Source: Streptomyces flaveus | GTDB lineage: Bacteria > Actinomycetota > Actinomycetes > Streptomycetales > Streptomycetaceae | Length of the DNA: 64,000 bases | Direction: 5' to 3' | Assembly: GCF_014647675.1 (NCBI RefSeq) | Contig: NZ_BMPQ01000001.1 | Span: forward strand, 653,133-717,132 | Shown here: piece by piece, positions 10,540 to 18,058 of the stretch | How the letters are laid out: each line of letters starts with the position of its first letter | Numbering within the stretch: the first letter of the stretch is position 1 | The notes under the pieces: generated by a model | What the model saw: the letters and a program-made list of their open reading frames with translations, nothing else | What the model was told of the DNA's origin: nothing | Databases searched by the model: none | Position numbers and translations under genes: made by a program

Positions 10540-10873
10540 ATAAACCACACCACCTGATGAATCCGCGAGGCGGGATACGCAGAGCCCACCTCGCCCGGGC
10601 CAGAGAATCCCCGGGCCGAAATCCAGCTGACCGTAGGCGAGTTGAACGAGCCCATCAGCTGCCAGTGCCGACTGATGTGCACAGGCGTCACCGAGCCAGA
10701 GCACCTCGGGCAAGTCGTGGTCGACCTGGTGCGCAGTCCGCGGGCCTCGGACAGTGACGTCCCGCCTCCGTGCCTCGAGGGCGCGGCGTTCTCCTGGTCA
10801 GCGCGAGCCGTGAGCTGGTCCGCGTACGGCTGGGCGGCGGCGAGGACCTCCTTGCTGAAGCCGGTGTACCGCA
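10540..10873 (-). pseudogene. Frameshifted small coding remnant upstream of ureAB
   Basis: From ATG 10873 a strongly codon-biased frame reads MRYTGFSKEVLAAAQPYADQ and continues to about 10780. It then shifts into another frame that stays open and biased ([11 protein letters not shown], then [20 protein letters not shown]). Joined across one shift this gives roughly 95 continuous residues. I do not recognise the family. The second frame runs into the ureAB frame without a stop, so the 3' boundary is arbitrary. The rest of 10405-10975 shows no other gene. Confidence 0.4.
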
Positions 10874-10975
10874 TCCGGTGCCTGCGCTGTCCGCGCACAG
10901 GGCGGAGCACCCGCTCGATGGGACGCGCTCATGTACCGGCGGATCACAGGTCCTTGTCGGGCGCCACAGGGGAGC

Positions 10976-11515
10976 ATGCATCATGAGCGTGTGACCACAT
11001 TTGATGAAGCCCAGTCTCTGTCACCTGCTGATGCGGGCGCGTTACTTGCGCTGGCTGACGGCCACCATGCCCGCACCGTGCGCCCGCTGGGCAGCACTGA
11101 GATCGCCGGGCACGTGGTGAAGTCCTATGCGATCGAGGCGCCCGGGCGGTCCGTGACGGACCAGGACTCACAGGCCGCGCTGCGGGTCGCGGCCGATCAC
11201 CTGTCGTCGGGTTATCTGCGGGGCTCCGTCGGGCTTTCCGTGGTGCTGCTGCACGCCGGTGGCGACGGTGACTACGTGCTGGTGCACACGTGGATCGAGG
11301 GGTACATGTCCGACCTCGCTGTCTTCACCGGGCCGGCCGGGGACATCAGCCAACTGCGGACCGGCCGGTCGGGCCTTGCTCCTTGCGTCTGGGAAGCGGC
11401 GGTACTGGCCTACGAACGGGACGCGTTCAGCCGGCATGTGCTGGACGGAGACGGCGCTCTCGAAGAGCGGCTGGCCGCATGGCGCGGCGACATGCTGGAA
11501 GGCAAGGTTCGTTGA
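10976..11515 (+). CDS. Conserved hypothetical protein
   Basis: A 179-residue cytoplasmic protein with no signal peptide. It contains the segments TTFDEAQSLSPADAGALLAL and GHVVKSYAIEAPGRSV, a beta-rich YVLVHTWIEGYMSDLAVFTG, and CVWEAAVLAYERDAFSRHVL near the end. I recognise no catalytic motif. The start could be ATG 10976 (GGGGAG very close upstream) or GTG 10991. Its stop overlaps the TTG of the following acetyltransferase, so the two are probably co-translated. Confidence 0.65.
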   Translation: MHHERVTTFDEAQSLSPADAGALLALADGHHARTVRPLGSTEIAGHVVKSYAIEAPGRSVTDQDSQAALRVAADHLSSGYLRGSVGLSVVLLHAGGDGDYVLVHTWIEGYMSDLAVFTGPAGDISQLRTGRSGLAPCVWEAAVLAYERDAFSRHVLDGDGALEERLAAWRGDMLEGKVR

Positions 11516-11982
11516 CGGGCGCCGGGGTGCCGCGGGTGCGACATGCGCGTCCCGCCGATCTGCCGCACATCGCCCTGTTGGCGGCCGAACACGCCGCGTA
11601 CGAGAAGGCGGTGCCGCCGCCTGCCGACCTGCCCCAGCGGCTGGAGAAGCTGCTCTTCGGTCTGGCGGCTCCGCGTCTGTGCTGCTTCGTCGCGGAGCTG
11701 GAGGACGGCGAGATCATCGGGTACGCCTCGTGCGCGCCCGAGTTGTCCACTTGGGACGGTGCGGAGTACCTCCACATGGACTGCCTGTTCCTACGAGACG
11801 GCCACCGGGGCCTGGGCGTCGGCCCAATGCTGGTGGATGCCGTGCTGGCCGAAGCACGTGCACGGGGACTCAGCCAGGTCCAGTGGCAGACTCCACCATG
11901 GAACGAGGACGCGATCAGGTTCTACGACCGGCTGGGTGCCCAAGCGAAGGAGAAACGGCGCTACTTCCTGTCCGTCGACTGA
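11512..11982 (+). CDS. GNAT-family N-acetyltransferase
   Basis: The 156-residue product has the GNAT order: an RHARPADLPHIALLA start, then EIIGYASCAPELSTWDGAEYLHMDCLF. The acetyl-CoA loop is RDGHRGLGVGPML and the C-terminus is WNEDAIRFYDRLGAQ. The TTG start at 11512 overlaps the previous stop and has GGAAGG eight bases upstream; GTG 11527 is the alternative. The acceptor is unknown. Confidence 0.8.
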   Translation: MTGAGVPRVRHARPADLPHIALLAAEHAAYEKAVPPPADLPQRLEKLLFGLAAPRLCCFVAELEDGEIIGYASCAPELSTWDGAEYLHMDCLFLRDGHRGLGVGPMLVDAVLAEARARGLSQVQWQTPPWNEDAIRFYDRLGAQAKEKRRYFLSVD

Positions 11983-12059
11983 GGTTCGACCGTCAGATGC
12001 CGGGGCGCTGTCGGCGTAGGGTCCGATGAGTTTTCGGCGCGGAGCGGGTCTACACGGTT

Positions 12060-12929
12060 ATGACTGCACACACGCTCGAGACCCCCGAGGTCGACCTCGT
12101 CTACGACGTCCACGGCCCGCTGCCGACCGCCGACGGACGCCCACCGCTGGTCATGATCGGCCAGCCCATGGACGCCGGCGGCTTCCGCGCGCTGGCGTCG
12201 CACTTCCCCGAGCGCACCGTGATCACCTACGACCCGCGCGGCCTCGGCCGCAGCACCCGCAAGGACGGCCGCGTCGACCACGCACCCCAGATCCAGGCTG
12301 CCGACGTGCACGCCGTCATCGAGGCGCTCGGCGCGGGCCCGGTCGAGATGTTCGCGAGCAGCGGCGGTGCGGTGACCGCGCTCGCCCTCGTCGCGGCGTA
12401 CCCCGAGGACGTGACCACCCTGGTGGCGCACGAGCCGCCGCTCATTGCGGTGCTCTCCGACGCCCGGGCCGCCGAGCGCGCCCGGGCCGGCGTCCGGGAC
12501 GTGTACGAGAAGAAGGGCTGGGGTGCCGGAATGGCGGCCTTCATCGCGATGACGTCGTGGCAGGGCGAGCTCACCGACGCCTACTTCGCCCAGCCCGCAC
12601 CGGATCCCGCCGCCTTCGGGATGCCGGCCGAGGACGACGGCTCCCGTGACGATCCACTGCTGTCCGACCGGTCGTGGGCGGTCAGCAGCTACCGGCCCGA
12701 CGTCGACGCGCTGACCGCGGCGCCGACGCGAGTCGTGATCGCCGTGGGCGAGGAGTCCGAGGAGACCTTCACCGGACGCACCTCGGTGGCGACGGCCGAG
12801 CTGCTCGGTCAGCAGGCGACGGTGTTCCCGAGCCACCACGGCGGTTTCCTCGACGGCGAGTTCGGCTACCCCGGGCAGCCCGAAGCCTTCGCGCGCAAAC
12901 TGCGCGAGGTCCTCGCCGACGCCGTCTGA
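12060..12929 (+). CDS. Alpha/beta hydrolase
   Basis: The 289-residue alpha/beta-hydrolase shows the oxyanion-side MIGQPMDAGGF, the strand TVITYDPRGLGRS and the nucleophile elbow MFASSGGAVTALAL. The elbow is a Ser-containing variant of Gly-x-Ser-x-Gly with Ala first. The likely catalytic His is in PSHHGGFLDGEFG near the C-terminus. It has no signal peptide and the substrate is unknown. It appears monocistronic. Confidence 0.85.
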   Translation: MTAHTLETPEVDLVYDVHGPLPTADGRPPLVMIGQPMDAGGFRALASHFPERTVITYDPRGLGRSTRKDGRVDHAPQIQAADVHAVIEALGAGPVEMFASSGGAVTALALVAAYPEDVTTLVAHEPPLIAVLSDARAAERARAGVRDVYEKKGWGAGMAAFIAMTSWQGELTDAYFAQPAPDPAAFGMPAEDDGSRDDPLLSDRSWAVSSYRPDVDALTAAPTRVVIAVGEESEETFTGRTSVATAELLGQQATVFPSHHGGFLDGEFGYPGQPEAFARKLREVLADAV

Positions 12930-13016
12930 CGATCGTCCTCCTCACCGTCACGCGGTGTCCGCACGCGGTGTTCGTCTGCCTACCCGACGCCCGGACACAT
13001 GGCGAGCCGGCCGCTG

Positions 13017-13547
13017 TCAGGCGGGGATGATCTGCCCGTCTTTGATCTGGAAGTTCTCGGTCGGTGAGCAGCCGATCGATGGCGTGATCAGCAGACTGAC
13101 GGCAACCGGTGCGGGCTCGGTGCCGGCGGTCGAGAACTCGCACACCGCGTGGCGGCCGGTCAGCGGGAACCAGAACCAGCCGTCCACGTCGCCGACCAGG
13201 GCACGGTCCGATTCTCTCCACGCGCCGTCCTTGAAGACGAAGACTTGGAGGCGCACGGATGCCGCGAGCGGATCGGCCTGCGACCTCAGAGCGGTGAGTG
13301 TGAACTTGAAGTCCCGGTCCAGGACCGATGTGGCGATCCGTCGGCGCTCTGTCACTTGAGGCTCAGTCGGCGGTTCCTTCCCCTGACTGGCCGTCGGGCG
13401 GCCCTGCGAGTCGGTTGGCAGCGGGTTCGGCGGGCCACCGGTGGTTGCGCCGATCGTGACGGTGGCGGCCGTGGCGGTGGCCAGGGCGACGCCCCAGCTT
13501 GTGAACGTGCGGGAGTTCTTGATCACGACGTCTCCATGGGTGGTCAT
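13017..13547 (-). CDS. Hypothetical secreted or membrane-anchored protein
   Basis: The 176-residue product has an N-terminal stretch TSWGVALATATAATVTIGATT that could be a signal or anchor, then a Pro/Thr/Gln linker. A C-terminal beta-rich domain follows (RDFKFTLTALRSQ, LQVFVFKDGAWRESD, DVDGWFWFPLTGRHAVC, SLLITPSIGCSP). The two cysteines may form a disulphide. I do not recognise the family. It lies next to another small secreted protein on the same strand and may share its transcript. Confidence 0.6.
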   Translation of the reverse strand: MTTHGDVVIKNSRTFTSWGVALATATAATVTIGATTGGPPNPLPTDSQGRPTASQGKEPPTEPQVTERRRIATSVLDRDFKFTLTALRSQADPLAASVRLQVFVFKDGAWRESDRALVGDVDGWFWFPLTGRHAVCEFSTAGTEPAPVAVSLLITPSIGCSPTENFQIKDGQIIPA

Positions 13548-13663
13548 TGCGTGTGGTCGATGACCGGGACGGGCCGATGGGCGGGGCGGGCCGATGACCG
13601 GGGCGGGCGGGAACCGCTGCTCTCGCCACTGCGTCCCGGGCGGCGTCGATACCGCCTCACGCG

Positions 13664-14281
13664 CTACTTGCCGGGGAAGGACGGAGGCATGGGCATCGGC
13701 GCCTCGGACGGACTGTGGCCGTCCCCGGTCCGGCGAGGCTGCACGTCGAGTACTTCGAATGTGAGTTGCCAGGTCGCCGGCGTCAACACCCGCTGTGTCA
13801 CCTGGCCACGCGCCTTACGGAACTCCCCGGTGCCTCCGGCGATCGCGTTGACGACCGGGCTCGGTACCGGAATTCCGGCTTGCTCGCCCTGGACGGTGAT
13901 CTGTCCTTCCGGCAGCACCGCGGTCGACGAGCACTGTCCCGCGTTGCGTTCGAGGTCGGTGATGACGCAGAACCCGCCGAAGCGTCCGACGGAGCGTTCT
14001 TCCGGTCCCTCGGTCGAAACCAGATTCCCGCTGAAGATGAACTGGTCGCCGACGCTGCGGCCCGTTGCACCCAGATCCAGCTCTTCACCGACTTGCAGCC
14101 GGGCCTCCACGCGGATGGTGCGGCTTTTCGCCGAGGAGTTGCCGGCAGGGTGGGTTGCCGCAGTCGCAGCCGTCTTCTGCGGGGCCACTCCAGCCGACGC
14201 AGATCCGATGAGAGCGAGCCCTGCAGAGCCGCTGAGACCCGCAACGGCGAGGAATATGAAGGGCCGACGAGCGAAGCCCAT
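13664..14281 (-). CDS. Secreted allene oxide cyclase-barrel/dirigent-like protein
   Basis: The 205-residue product has a clear signal peptide (FARRPFIFLAVAGLSGSAG to about SASA). The mature part fits the bacterial allene oxide cyclase barrel-like family: VGDQFIFSGNLVSTEG, GRFGGFCVITDLE, CSSTAVLPEGQITVQG and VNAIAGGTGEFRKARGQV. These are the strand and Gly-Gly-Thr-Gly-Glu signatures shared with dirigent proteins. Plant relatives direct stereochemistry; bacterial functions are mostly unknown. The Pro/Met-rich tail is atypical. Confidence 0.75.
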   Translation of the reverse strand: MGFARRPFIFLAVAGLSGSAGLALIGSASAGVAPQKTAATAATHPAGNSSAKSRTIRVEARLQVGEELDLGATGRSVGDQFIFSGNLVSTEGPEERSVGRFGGFCVITDLERNAGQCSSTAVLPEGQITVQGEQAGIPVPSPVVNAIAGGTGEFRKARGQVTQRVLTPATWQLTFEVLDVQPRRTGDGHSPSEAPMPMPPSFPGK

Positions 14282-14320
14282 GGTCGCCTCCGTGTGGTGG
14301 GAATGAACAGATTCAGGGCC

Positions 14321-14360
14321 GCCCAGCTTTGTCCGACAGGGCTGCCCGGCTTTGTCCGAC
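14321..14360. repeat. Two direct copies of GCCCRGCTTTGTCCGAC
   Basis: Copies at 14321-14337 and 14344-14360 differ at one base and repeat with a 23-base period, about two helical turns. Read on the minus strand each is GTCGGACAAA, the inverted form of the motif repeated at 14495-14524. They lie 40-80 bases upstream of the AOC-barrel protein start at 14281. Confidence 0.7.
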
Positions 14361-14488
14361 GCCTATGTCGCCGGACGGCGAAGCGTTGGGCCGGTTCGCA
14401 GAAGGCAAGCCGTCCCGAGTGGACCTGGGGACCGCAGGCGAGAACGCACGAGAAGGCCTGCGGCATTACCGGGAGAGTTCGTCATGTT

Positions 14489-14556
14489 CATTCCGGTCGG
14501 ACGAATTCATTCTGGTCGGACGAATTTCCTCCGAATTCGTGAATTCGTGAATTCGT
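14489..14556. repeat. 19-bp tandem duplication followed by three GAATTCGT repeats
   Basis: CATTCYGGTCGGACGAATT occurs twice head to tail (14489-14507 and 14508-14526) with one difference. After six bases GAATTCGT is repeated three times perfectly (14533-14556), each with a GAATTC palindrome. The stretch is much more AT-rich than its surroundings. The rest of the gap 14282-14865 holds the other motif pair, an IS-like remnant and the snpA upstream region; I see no intact gene. Confidence 0.75.
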
Positions 14557-14667
14557 TCATGGCGGTCCCTCCGCCTAGCGGCAACGCTAATGGCGGTGAT
14601 GGCGACGCGCTCAACAGAGGGCCAGCAATAGGGCCATTGGGGCGAGTTCCCGGGGCAAGGGGCGAGT

Positions 14668-14765
14668 CCCTGAACGCCTTCGAGATCACCTTCGACGGAC
14701 GGCTCTCCGCCGCCCTCCGCTGAATCCCTGACAACTCCAGAACCACCGTTTACTGGGCAGACCCA
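14668..14765 (+). mobile_element. Probable IS256-type transposase 3' end with terminal repeat remnant
   Basis: The frame ending at 14723 reads ESLNAFEITFDGRLSAALR and stop, very like the extreme C-terminus of IS256/mutator transposases (W-x-ALNAFAITF-GR). Forty bases later the sequence ACCGTTTACTGGGCAGACCC resembles the outer end of such elements. The left end and the transposase core are missing, so this is a relic. The identification rests on memory of the family. Confidence 0.4.
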
Positions 14766-14809
14766 ACGGCGGACGGGTTGGAAGGGGCGAGGGAGGGGCA
14801 GATGACGGG

Positions 14810-14830
14810 CATCATGTCATGAACATGATG
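14810..14830. promoter_or_regulatory. Inverted repeat upstream of snapalysin gene
   Basis: CATCATG (14810-14816) and CATGATG (14824-14830) form a perfect 7-bp inverted repeat around TCATGAA. It lies 36-56 bases before the snpA start. Snapalysin genes are typically activated by a LysR-type regulator (SnpR) binding such a site; no such regulator gene is adjacent here. Confidence 0.45.
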
Positions 14831-14865
14831 AGACTCGGCATCTCTCCCCCCACAGGAGGATCATC

Positions 14866-15423
14866 GTGACACTCAGAAACGCCGCGCGGGCGCTGATCAC
14901 CATGCTCGTGGTGGCGCTGTCGTGGACCATCGGTCAGGCCACGGCCTCGGCCGCGTCTCCGGCGGCCACCGCCGCGGTCGTCTTGACGTACGACACGGAG
15001 GGGGCTGCGGAGTTCGTCGACGCAGTCCACAGCGGTGCAAAGGTCTGGAACGACAGCGTGGCCAACGTTCAACTGGAGCCGACGGCCGCGGGCGACGAGG
15101 CCGACATCGAGATCCTCGCGGACGATGGCTGGCCGCGCGCCCAAACCACCAGCCTGGGCAACGGCACCGTCTGGATGGGACGTCAGGCGGTGAACGAGGG
15201 CTACGACACCATCCGCATCGCCGCGCACGAACTCGGTCACATCCTCGGACTGCCCGACGTGAAACCGGGCCCGTGCAGCAGCCTCATGTCCGGCTCCTCG
15301 GCCGGGGTCGACTGCACCAACCCCACTCCGGACGCCGCCGAACGAGCCGCCGTCGAGGACAACTTCACCGCCGCCGGCAACAGCCCGGCGTACGCCTACG
15401 AGCTGCGGACGTACCAGGACTGA
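14866..15423 (+). CDS. snpA: Snapalysin, small secreted neutral metalloprotease
   Basis: Snapalysins (peptidase family M7) are small secreted Zn proteases of Streptomyces. The 185-residue protein has a signal peptide (residues 1 to about 30, ending TASAAS). The Zn motif AAHELGHILGLPD uses H121, E122 and H125 with D131 as third ligand, the hallmark of the family. A disulphide candidate pair sits at GPCSSLMSG and VDCTNP. GTG 14866 follows AGGAGG by seven bases. Any propeptide must be short. Confidence 0.93.
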   Translation: MTLRNAARALITMLVVALSWTIGQATASAASPAATAAVVLTYDTEGAAEFVDAVHSGAKVWNDSVANVQLEPTAAGDEADIEILADDGWPRAQTTSLGNGTVWMGRQAVNEGYDTIRIAAHELGHILGLPDVKPGPCSSLMSGSSAGVDCTNPTPDAAERAAVEDNFTAAGNSPAYAYELRTYQD

Positions 15424-15513
15424 CCGGCCTTTGCGACGCCACGGCCCGCACGCTGCACCGGGACATGGCCCTGCTGGGCATCCGGACGCCCGAGCGGCTC
15501 CGAGCGCCTGAAG

Positions 15514-15565
15514 ACACACGCGCGGCTCGTCCCCTCCCGCGGGAGGGGACGAGCCGCGCGTGTGT
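15514..15565. terminator. 52-nt perfect palindromic terminator
   Basis: Two 26-base arms (15514-15539 and 15540-15565) are perfectly complementary with no loop bases beyond what folding requires. It lies between the convergent stops of snpA and the peptidoglycan-binding protein gene and is placed to terminate both. Confidence 0.8.
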
Positions 15566-15582
15566 GCGGTCGTCGGGTCGGC

Positions 15583-16029
15583 TCAGCAGCCGGTGGCGTT
15601 GAAGTCCCAGAACTCGTCCTTGGTCTCCGGTCCGGCGATCCCATCGACATCAAGGTCGGCGCCGTGCAAGTTCAGGTACTCCTGCAGCGCACTGATCGTG
15701 TTGGATCCGACGATTCCGTCGATGGAATCGTCGTAGAGGCCCCAGTCCTTGAACTTCCTCTGCGCTGCCTTCCAGCTGTTGGTGCCCAGCTGCCCGTCGA
15801 TCGTGCCGGGGTTGTAACCCGTGTCGCGCAGCCAGCACTGCCAGTTCTTGGCCCGGGCGGTGTTCAGCCCCAGGTTGACCACCGCGAGCGTGCCGACCTC
15901 GGCGCTCGCCGCCTGCTGCTGGGCCGATGACGCGGGAGCCGCCATGGCCGTGCCCGCGGTCGCCAGGCCGCCGGCGGCGATGCCGACCGCGGTGGTGACA
16001 CTGACGAGTGCCTTCGTGAGAGCTCGCAT
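15583..16029 (-). CDS. Secreted peptidoglycan-binding domain protein
   Basis: The 148-residue exported protein has a signal peptide (MRALTKALVSVTTAVGIAAG to TAMAA). The PG_binding_1-type region has two repeats: CWLRDTGYNPGTIDGQLGTN with SWKAAQRKFKDWG, and DDSIDGIVGSNTISALQEYL. A third, degenerate DVDGIAGPETKDEFW follows. ATG 16029 has GAGGGG six bases upstream. It is divergent from an XRE-anchored protein carrying a similar domain, suggesting a functional link at the cell wall. Confidence 0.85.
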   Translation of the reverse strand: MRALTKALVSVTTAVGIAAGGLATAGTAMAAPASSAQQQAASAEVGTLAVVNLGLNTARAKNWQCWLRDTGYNPGTIDGQLGTNSWKAAQRKFKDWGLYDDSIDGIVGSNTISALQEYLNLHGADLDVDGIAGPETKDEFWDFNATGC

Positions 16030-16352
16030 GCTGTTCCCCTCGTTGTTGACGTGCGTTGGTCGGAGCCGACCGCACCGGCCGGCTCCGGAATGAGACTGCG
16101 GGTTCGGCGCGATGTCCGGCCACAGTTGGCACAGAAGTGGCGTCATCCCAGGACGTCCCACTCGCTGACCTGCTGCGACGTCGCCCGCCGAGTCACTGTG
16201 GCGGGACGGCCGCGAGCGGGGACGGCCGACTTCTGCACGGGGCGGAATGGCCACTCGGAGTGCCCGCTCCGTGAGCGCCGTGACGGCTGATGCAGAATGA
16301 GGCCGGGACACGGAGGGCCGGACCAACGGTCCCTGACGCGAGCGGGGGAAAC

Positions 16353-17171
16353 ATGTCGCGTTGGAAAGAGCTGCCTGCTGAACTGCATCCACAGGTCCGC
16401 CAGTTGATCGTGCGATTGCGCAAACTGAAGGACCGCGGCGAACTGAGCACACGTCAACTGGCCGCGAAGACCGGGTACAGCGCGAGGTCGTGGCATCGGT
16501 ATCTGAACGGCAGGTCACTGCCGCCCCCGGAGGCCGTCGAGGCGATGGCCCGCATCGGCGGTGACGATCCGGCCCGGCTGCTGGTGCTGCACGAGATCGC
16601 CGCCGAACGCTGGGCGGAGGGACGCGTGGTCACCACCGATGCCCCAGAGAGCGCCCCGGCGACGTCGGCACACACACCCACGCCCACGCCCACGGACCAG
16701 CAGCCGTACGGGCGTTACGGGCGTCACCTGCGCGCCGCGGTCACGGCGGCAGCCGTGGTCACGGTGCTGTCCGTCTCCGCGGCGCTGCTGCTGGCCGTGC
16801 GGCTCACCGAGGCCCGTGCCCAGCTCGCGCACGACCGCGGCGATGCTGTCGCGACAGCCCCGGCCACCGTGTCGGAGTCCCTGGTGCCGGTCATCTACAC
16901 CTGTCGGCTGGAGCAGCGTGACGGCCGCTGGTACGCGGGCCTGAGCCGGACCACGGACATCCTCCTGTCCAACACCCAGGTGGGGCTCGAAGTGGCCGAG
17001 GCGCAGTGCCTGCTGCACCGGGCGGGCACTGCGCCAGGGGAAATCGACGGCATCTTCGGCCCCAAGACGCGGCGAGCGGTCGAGCGCATGCAGAAGCAGA
17101 ACGGGCTGATTGTGAACGGAGTCATCGACCCGCCCACCTGGCAGGCCCTACGGAAGGCGTCGCCGAAGTGA
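16353..17171 (+). CDS. Membrane-anchored XRE regulator with extracytoplasmic peptidoglycan-binding domain
   Basis: In its 272 residues, positions 1-95 form an XRE-like HTH (STRQLAAKTGYSARSWHRYLNG, then LPPPEAVEAMARI). A Thr/Pro linker follows, then one membrane helix (AVTAAAVVTVLSVSAALLLAV). The C-terminal peptidoglycan-binding domain reads AEAQCLLHRAGTAPGEIDGI with FGPKTRRAVERMQ. The layout puts a DNA-binding head inside and a wall-binding sensor outside. ATG 16353 follows GGGGGAA. It is translationally coupled (GTGA) to a paralogue. Confidence 0.8.
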   Translation: MSRWKELPAELHPQVRQLIVRLRKLKDRGELSTRQLAAKTGYSARSWHRYLNGRSLPPPEAVEAMARIGGDDPARLLVLHEIAAERWAEGRVVTTDAPESAPATSAHTPTPTPTDQQPYGRYGRHLRAAVTAAAVVTVLSVSAALLLAVRLTEARAQLAHDRGDAVATAPATVSESLVPVIYTCRLEQRDGRWYAGLSRTTDILLSNTQVGLEVAEAQCLLHRAGTAPGEIDGIFGPKTRRAVERMQKQNGLIVNGVIDPPTWQALRKASPK

Positions 17172-18058
17172 CCGCGGAACACACCCGGCTGGTCGCGGCG
17201 CTGCGGGGGCTGCGGGCCGGTGCGGGGCTGAGCCTGGCGGCGCTGGCGGAGCGGACGGCGTACAGCAAGTCCTCGTGGGAGCGTTACCTCAACGGCAAGA
17301 GCCTGCCTCCTCGCCAGGCCGTACGGGACCTGTGCCGGCTCGCGAACGAACCGGACGGGCGGCTGCTGGCCCTGTGGGAGATCGCCGAGTCGCACTGGAG
17401 CGGACGCGCGGCGGCCCCCGCACCCGCCCCCGCATCCACCCCCACCCCTCCCGCGGACGAGTCACCGCGGCCACATCCTCAGGATGCGCCACCACCCGCC
17501 AGGACCGGACGGCGGCGACTCCTGAGGGGCAGGCTCCTGGTGGTGCTGGCGTCGGCGTACACCGTGATCGTCGGTGGTGCCGCGGCCCTGTTGTTCCTCC
17601 TGCTGCCGGACTCGGAGGCTCAGGAGGACGGACCGCTGCCGGCCTCCGTCCCGTTCTCCCTCGCTCCCGAATGCCACGGAGCCGCCTGTGAGGGCCGGGA
17701 CCCGATGCGCCTGATCTGCGGCATCGGCCCCGAAACCCTCGCCTCGTACCGCACGGCCACCGGAGCCCACGTCGAGCTGCGCCACAGCAAGAAGTGCGGT
17801 GCGAGCTGGGCCCGGACCTGGAGGACCGAGATCGGCGACCGGGTGGACGTCACGGCAGGCGGCCCGACCCACAGCGTGCGCATCGGGAACAAGGACGACG
17901 CGGCAACCTTCATCTATACCGAGATGACCGAAGTCCGTCCCGGCAGCACCGTCCGGGCCTGCTTCCGGCCCGCGTCGGCCGACGGCAAACGGGAGTGCTT
18001 CGAGGCCCGCGTGGGCGGGACCGCCACCACTACCCGGCCGCCTCAGGAGAAACCATGA
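17168..18058 (+). CDS. Membrane-anchored XRE regulator with DUF2690 sensor domain
   Basis: In the 296-residue product, residues 1-80 form an XRE HTH paralogous to the upstream gene (SLAALAERTAYSKSSWERYL, then LPPRQAVRDLCRLA). A Pro/Ala linker and a helix (GRLLVVLASAYTVIVGGAAA) follow. The outer domain is of DUF2690 type, with cysteine pairs in ECHGAACEGRDPMRLICG and VELRHSKKCGASWARTW. DUF2690 domains are extracytoplasmic and of unknown ligand. The GTG overlaps the previous stop and the stop overlaps the next ATG, so three genes form one operon. Confidence 0.8.
   Translation: MTAEHTRLVAALRGLRAGAGLSLAALAERTAYSKSSWERYLNGKSLPPRQAVRDLCRLANEPDGRLLALWEIAESHWSGRAAAPAPAPASTPTPPADESPRPHPQDAPPPARTGRRRLLRGRLLVVLASAYTVIVGGAAALLFLLLPDSEAQEDGPLPASVPFSLAPECHGAACEGRDPMRLICGIGPETLASYRTATGAHVELRHSKKCGASWARTWRTEIGDRVDVTAGGPTHSVRIGNKDDAATFIYTEMTEVRPGSTVRACFRPASADGKRECFEARVGGTATTTRPPQEKP

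Noticed and set aside
11961..12839. 292-residue antisense frame over the alpha/beta hydrolase
   Set aside because: It is Gly/Arg/His-rich and motif-free, while the + strand frame carries a full hydrolase fold.
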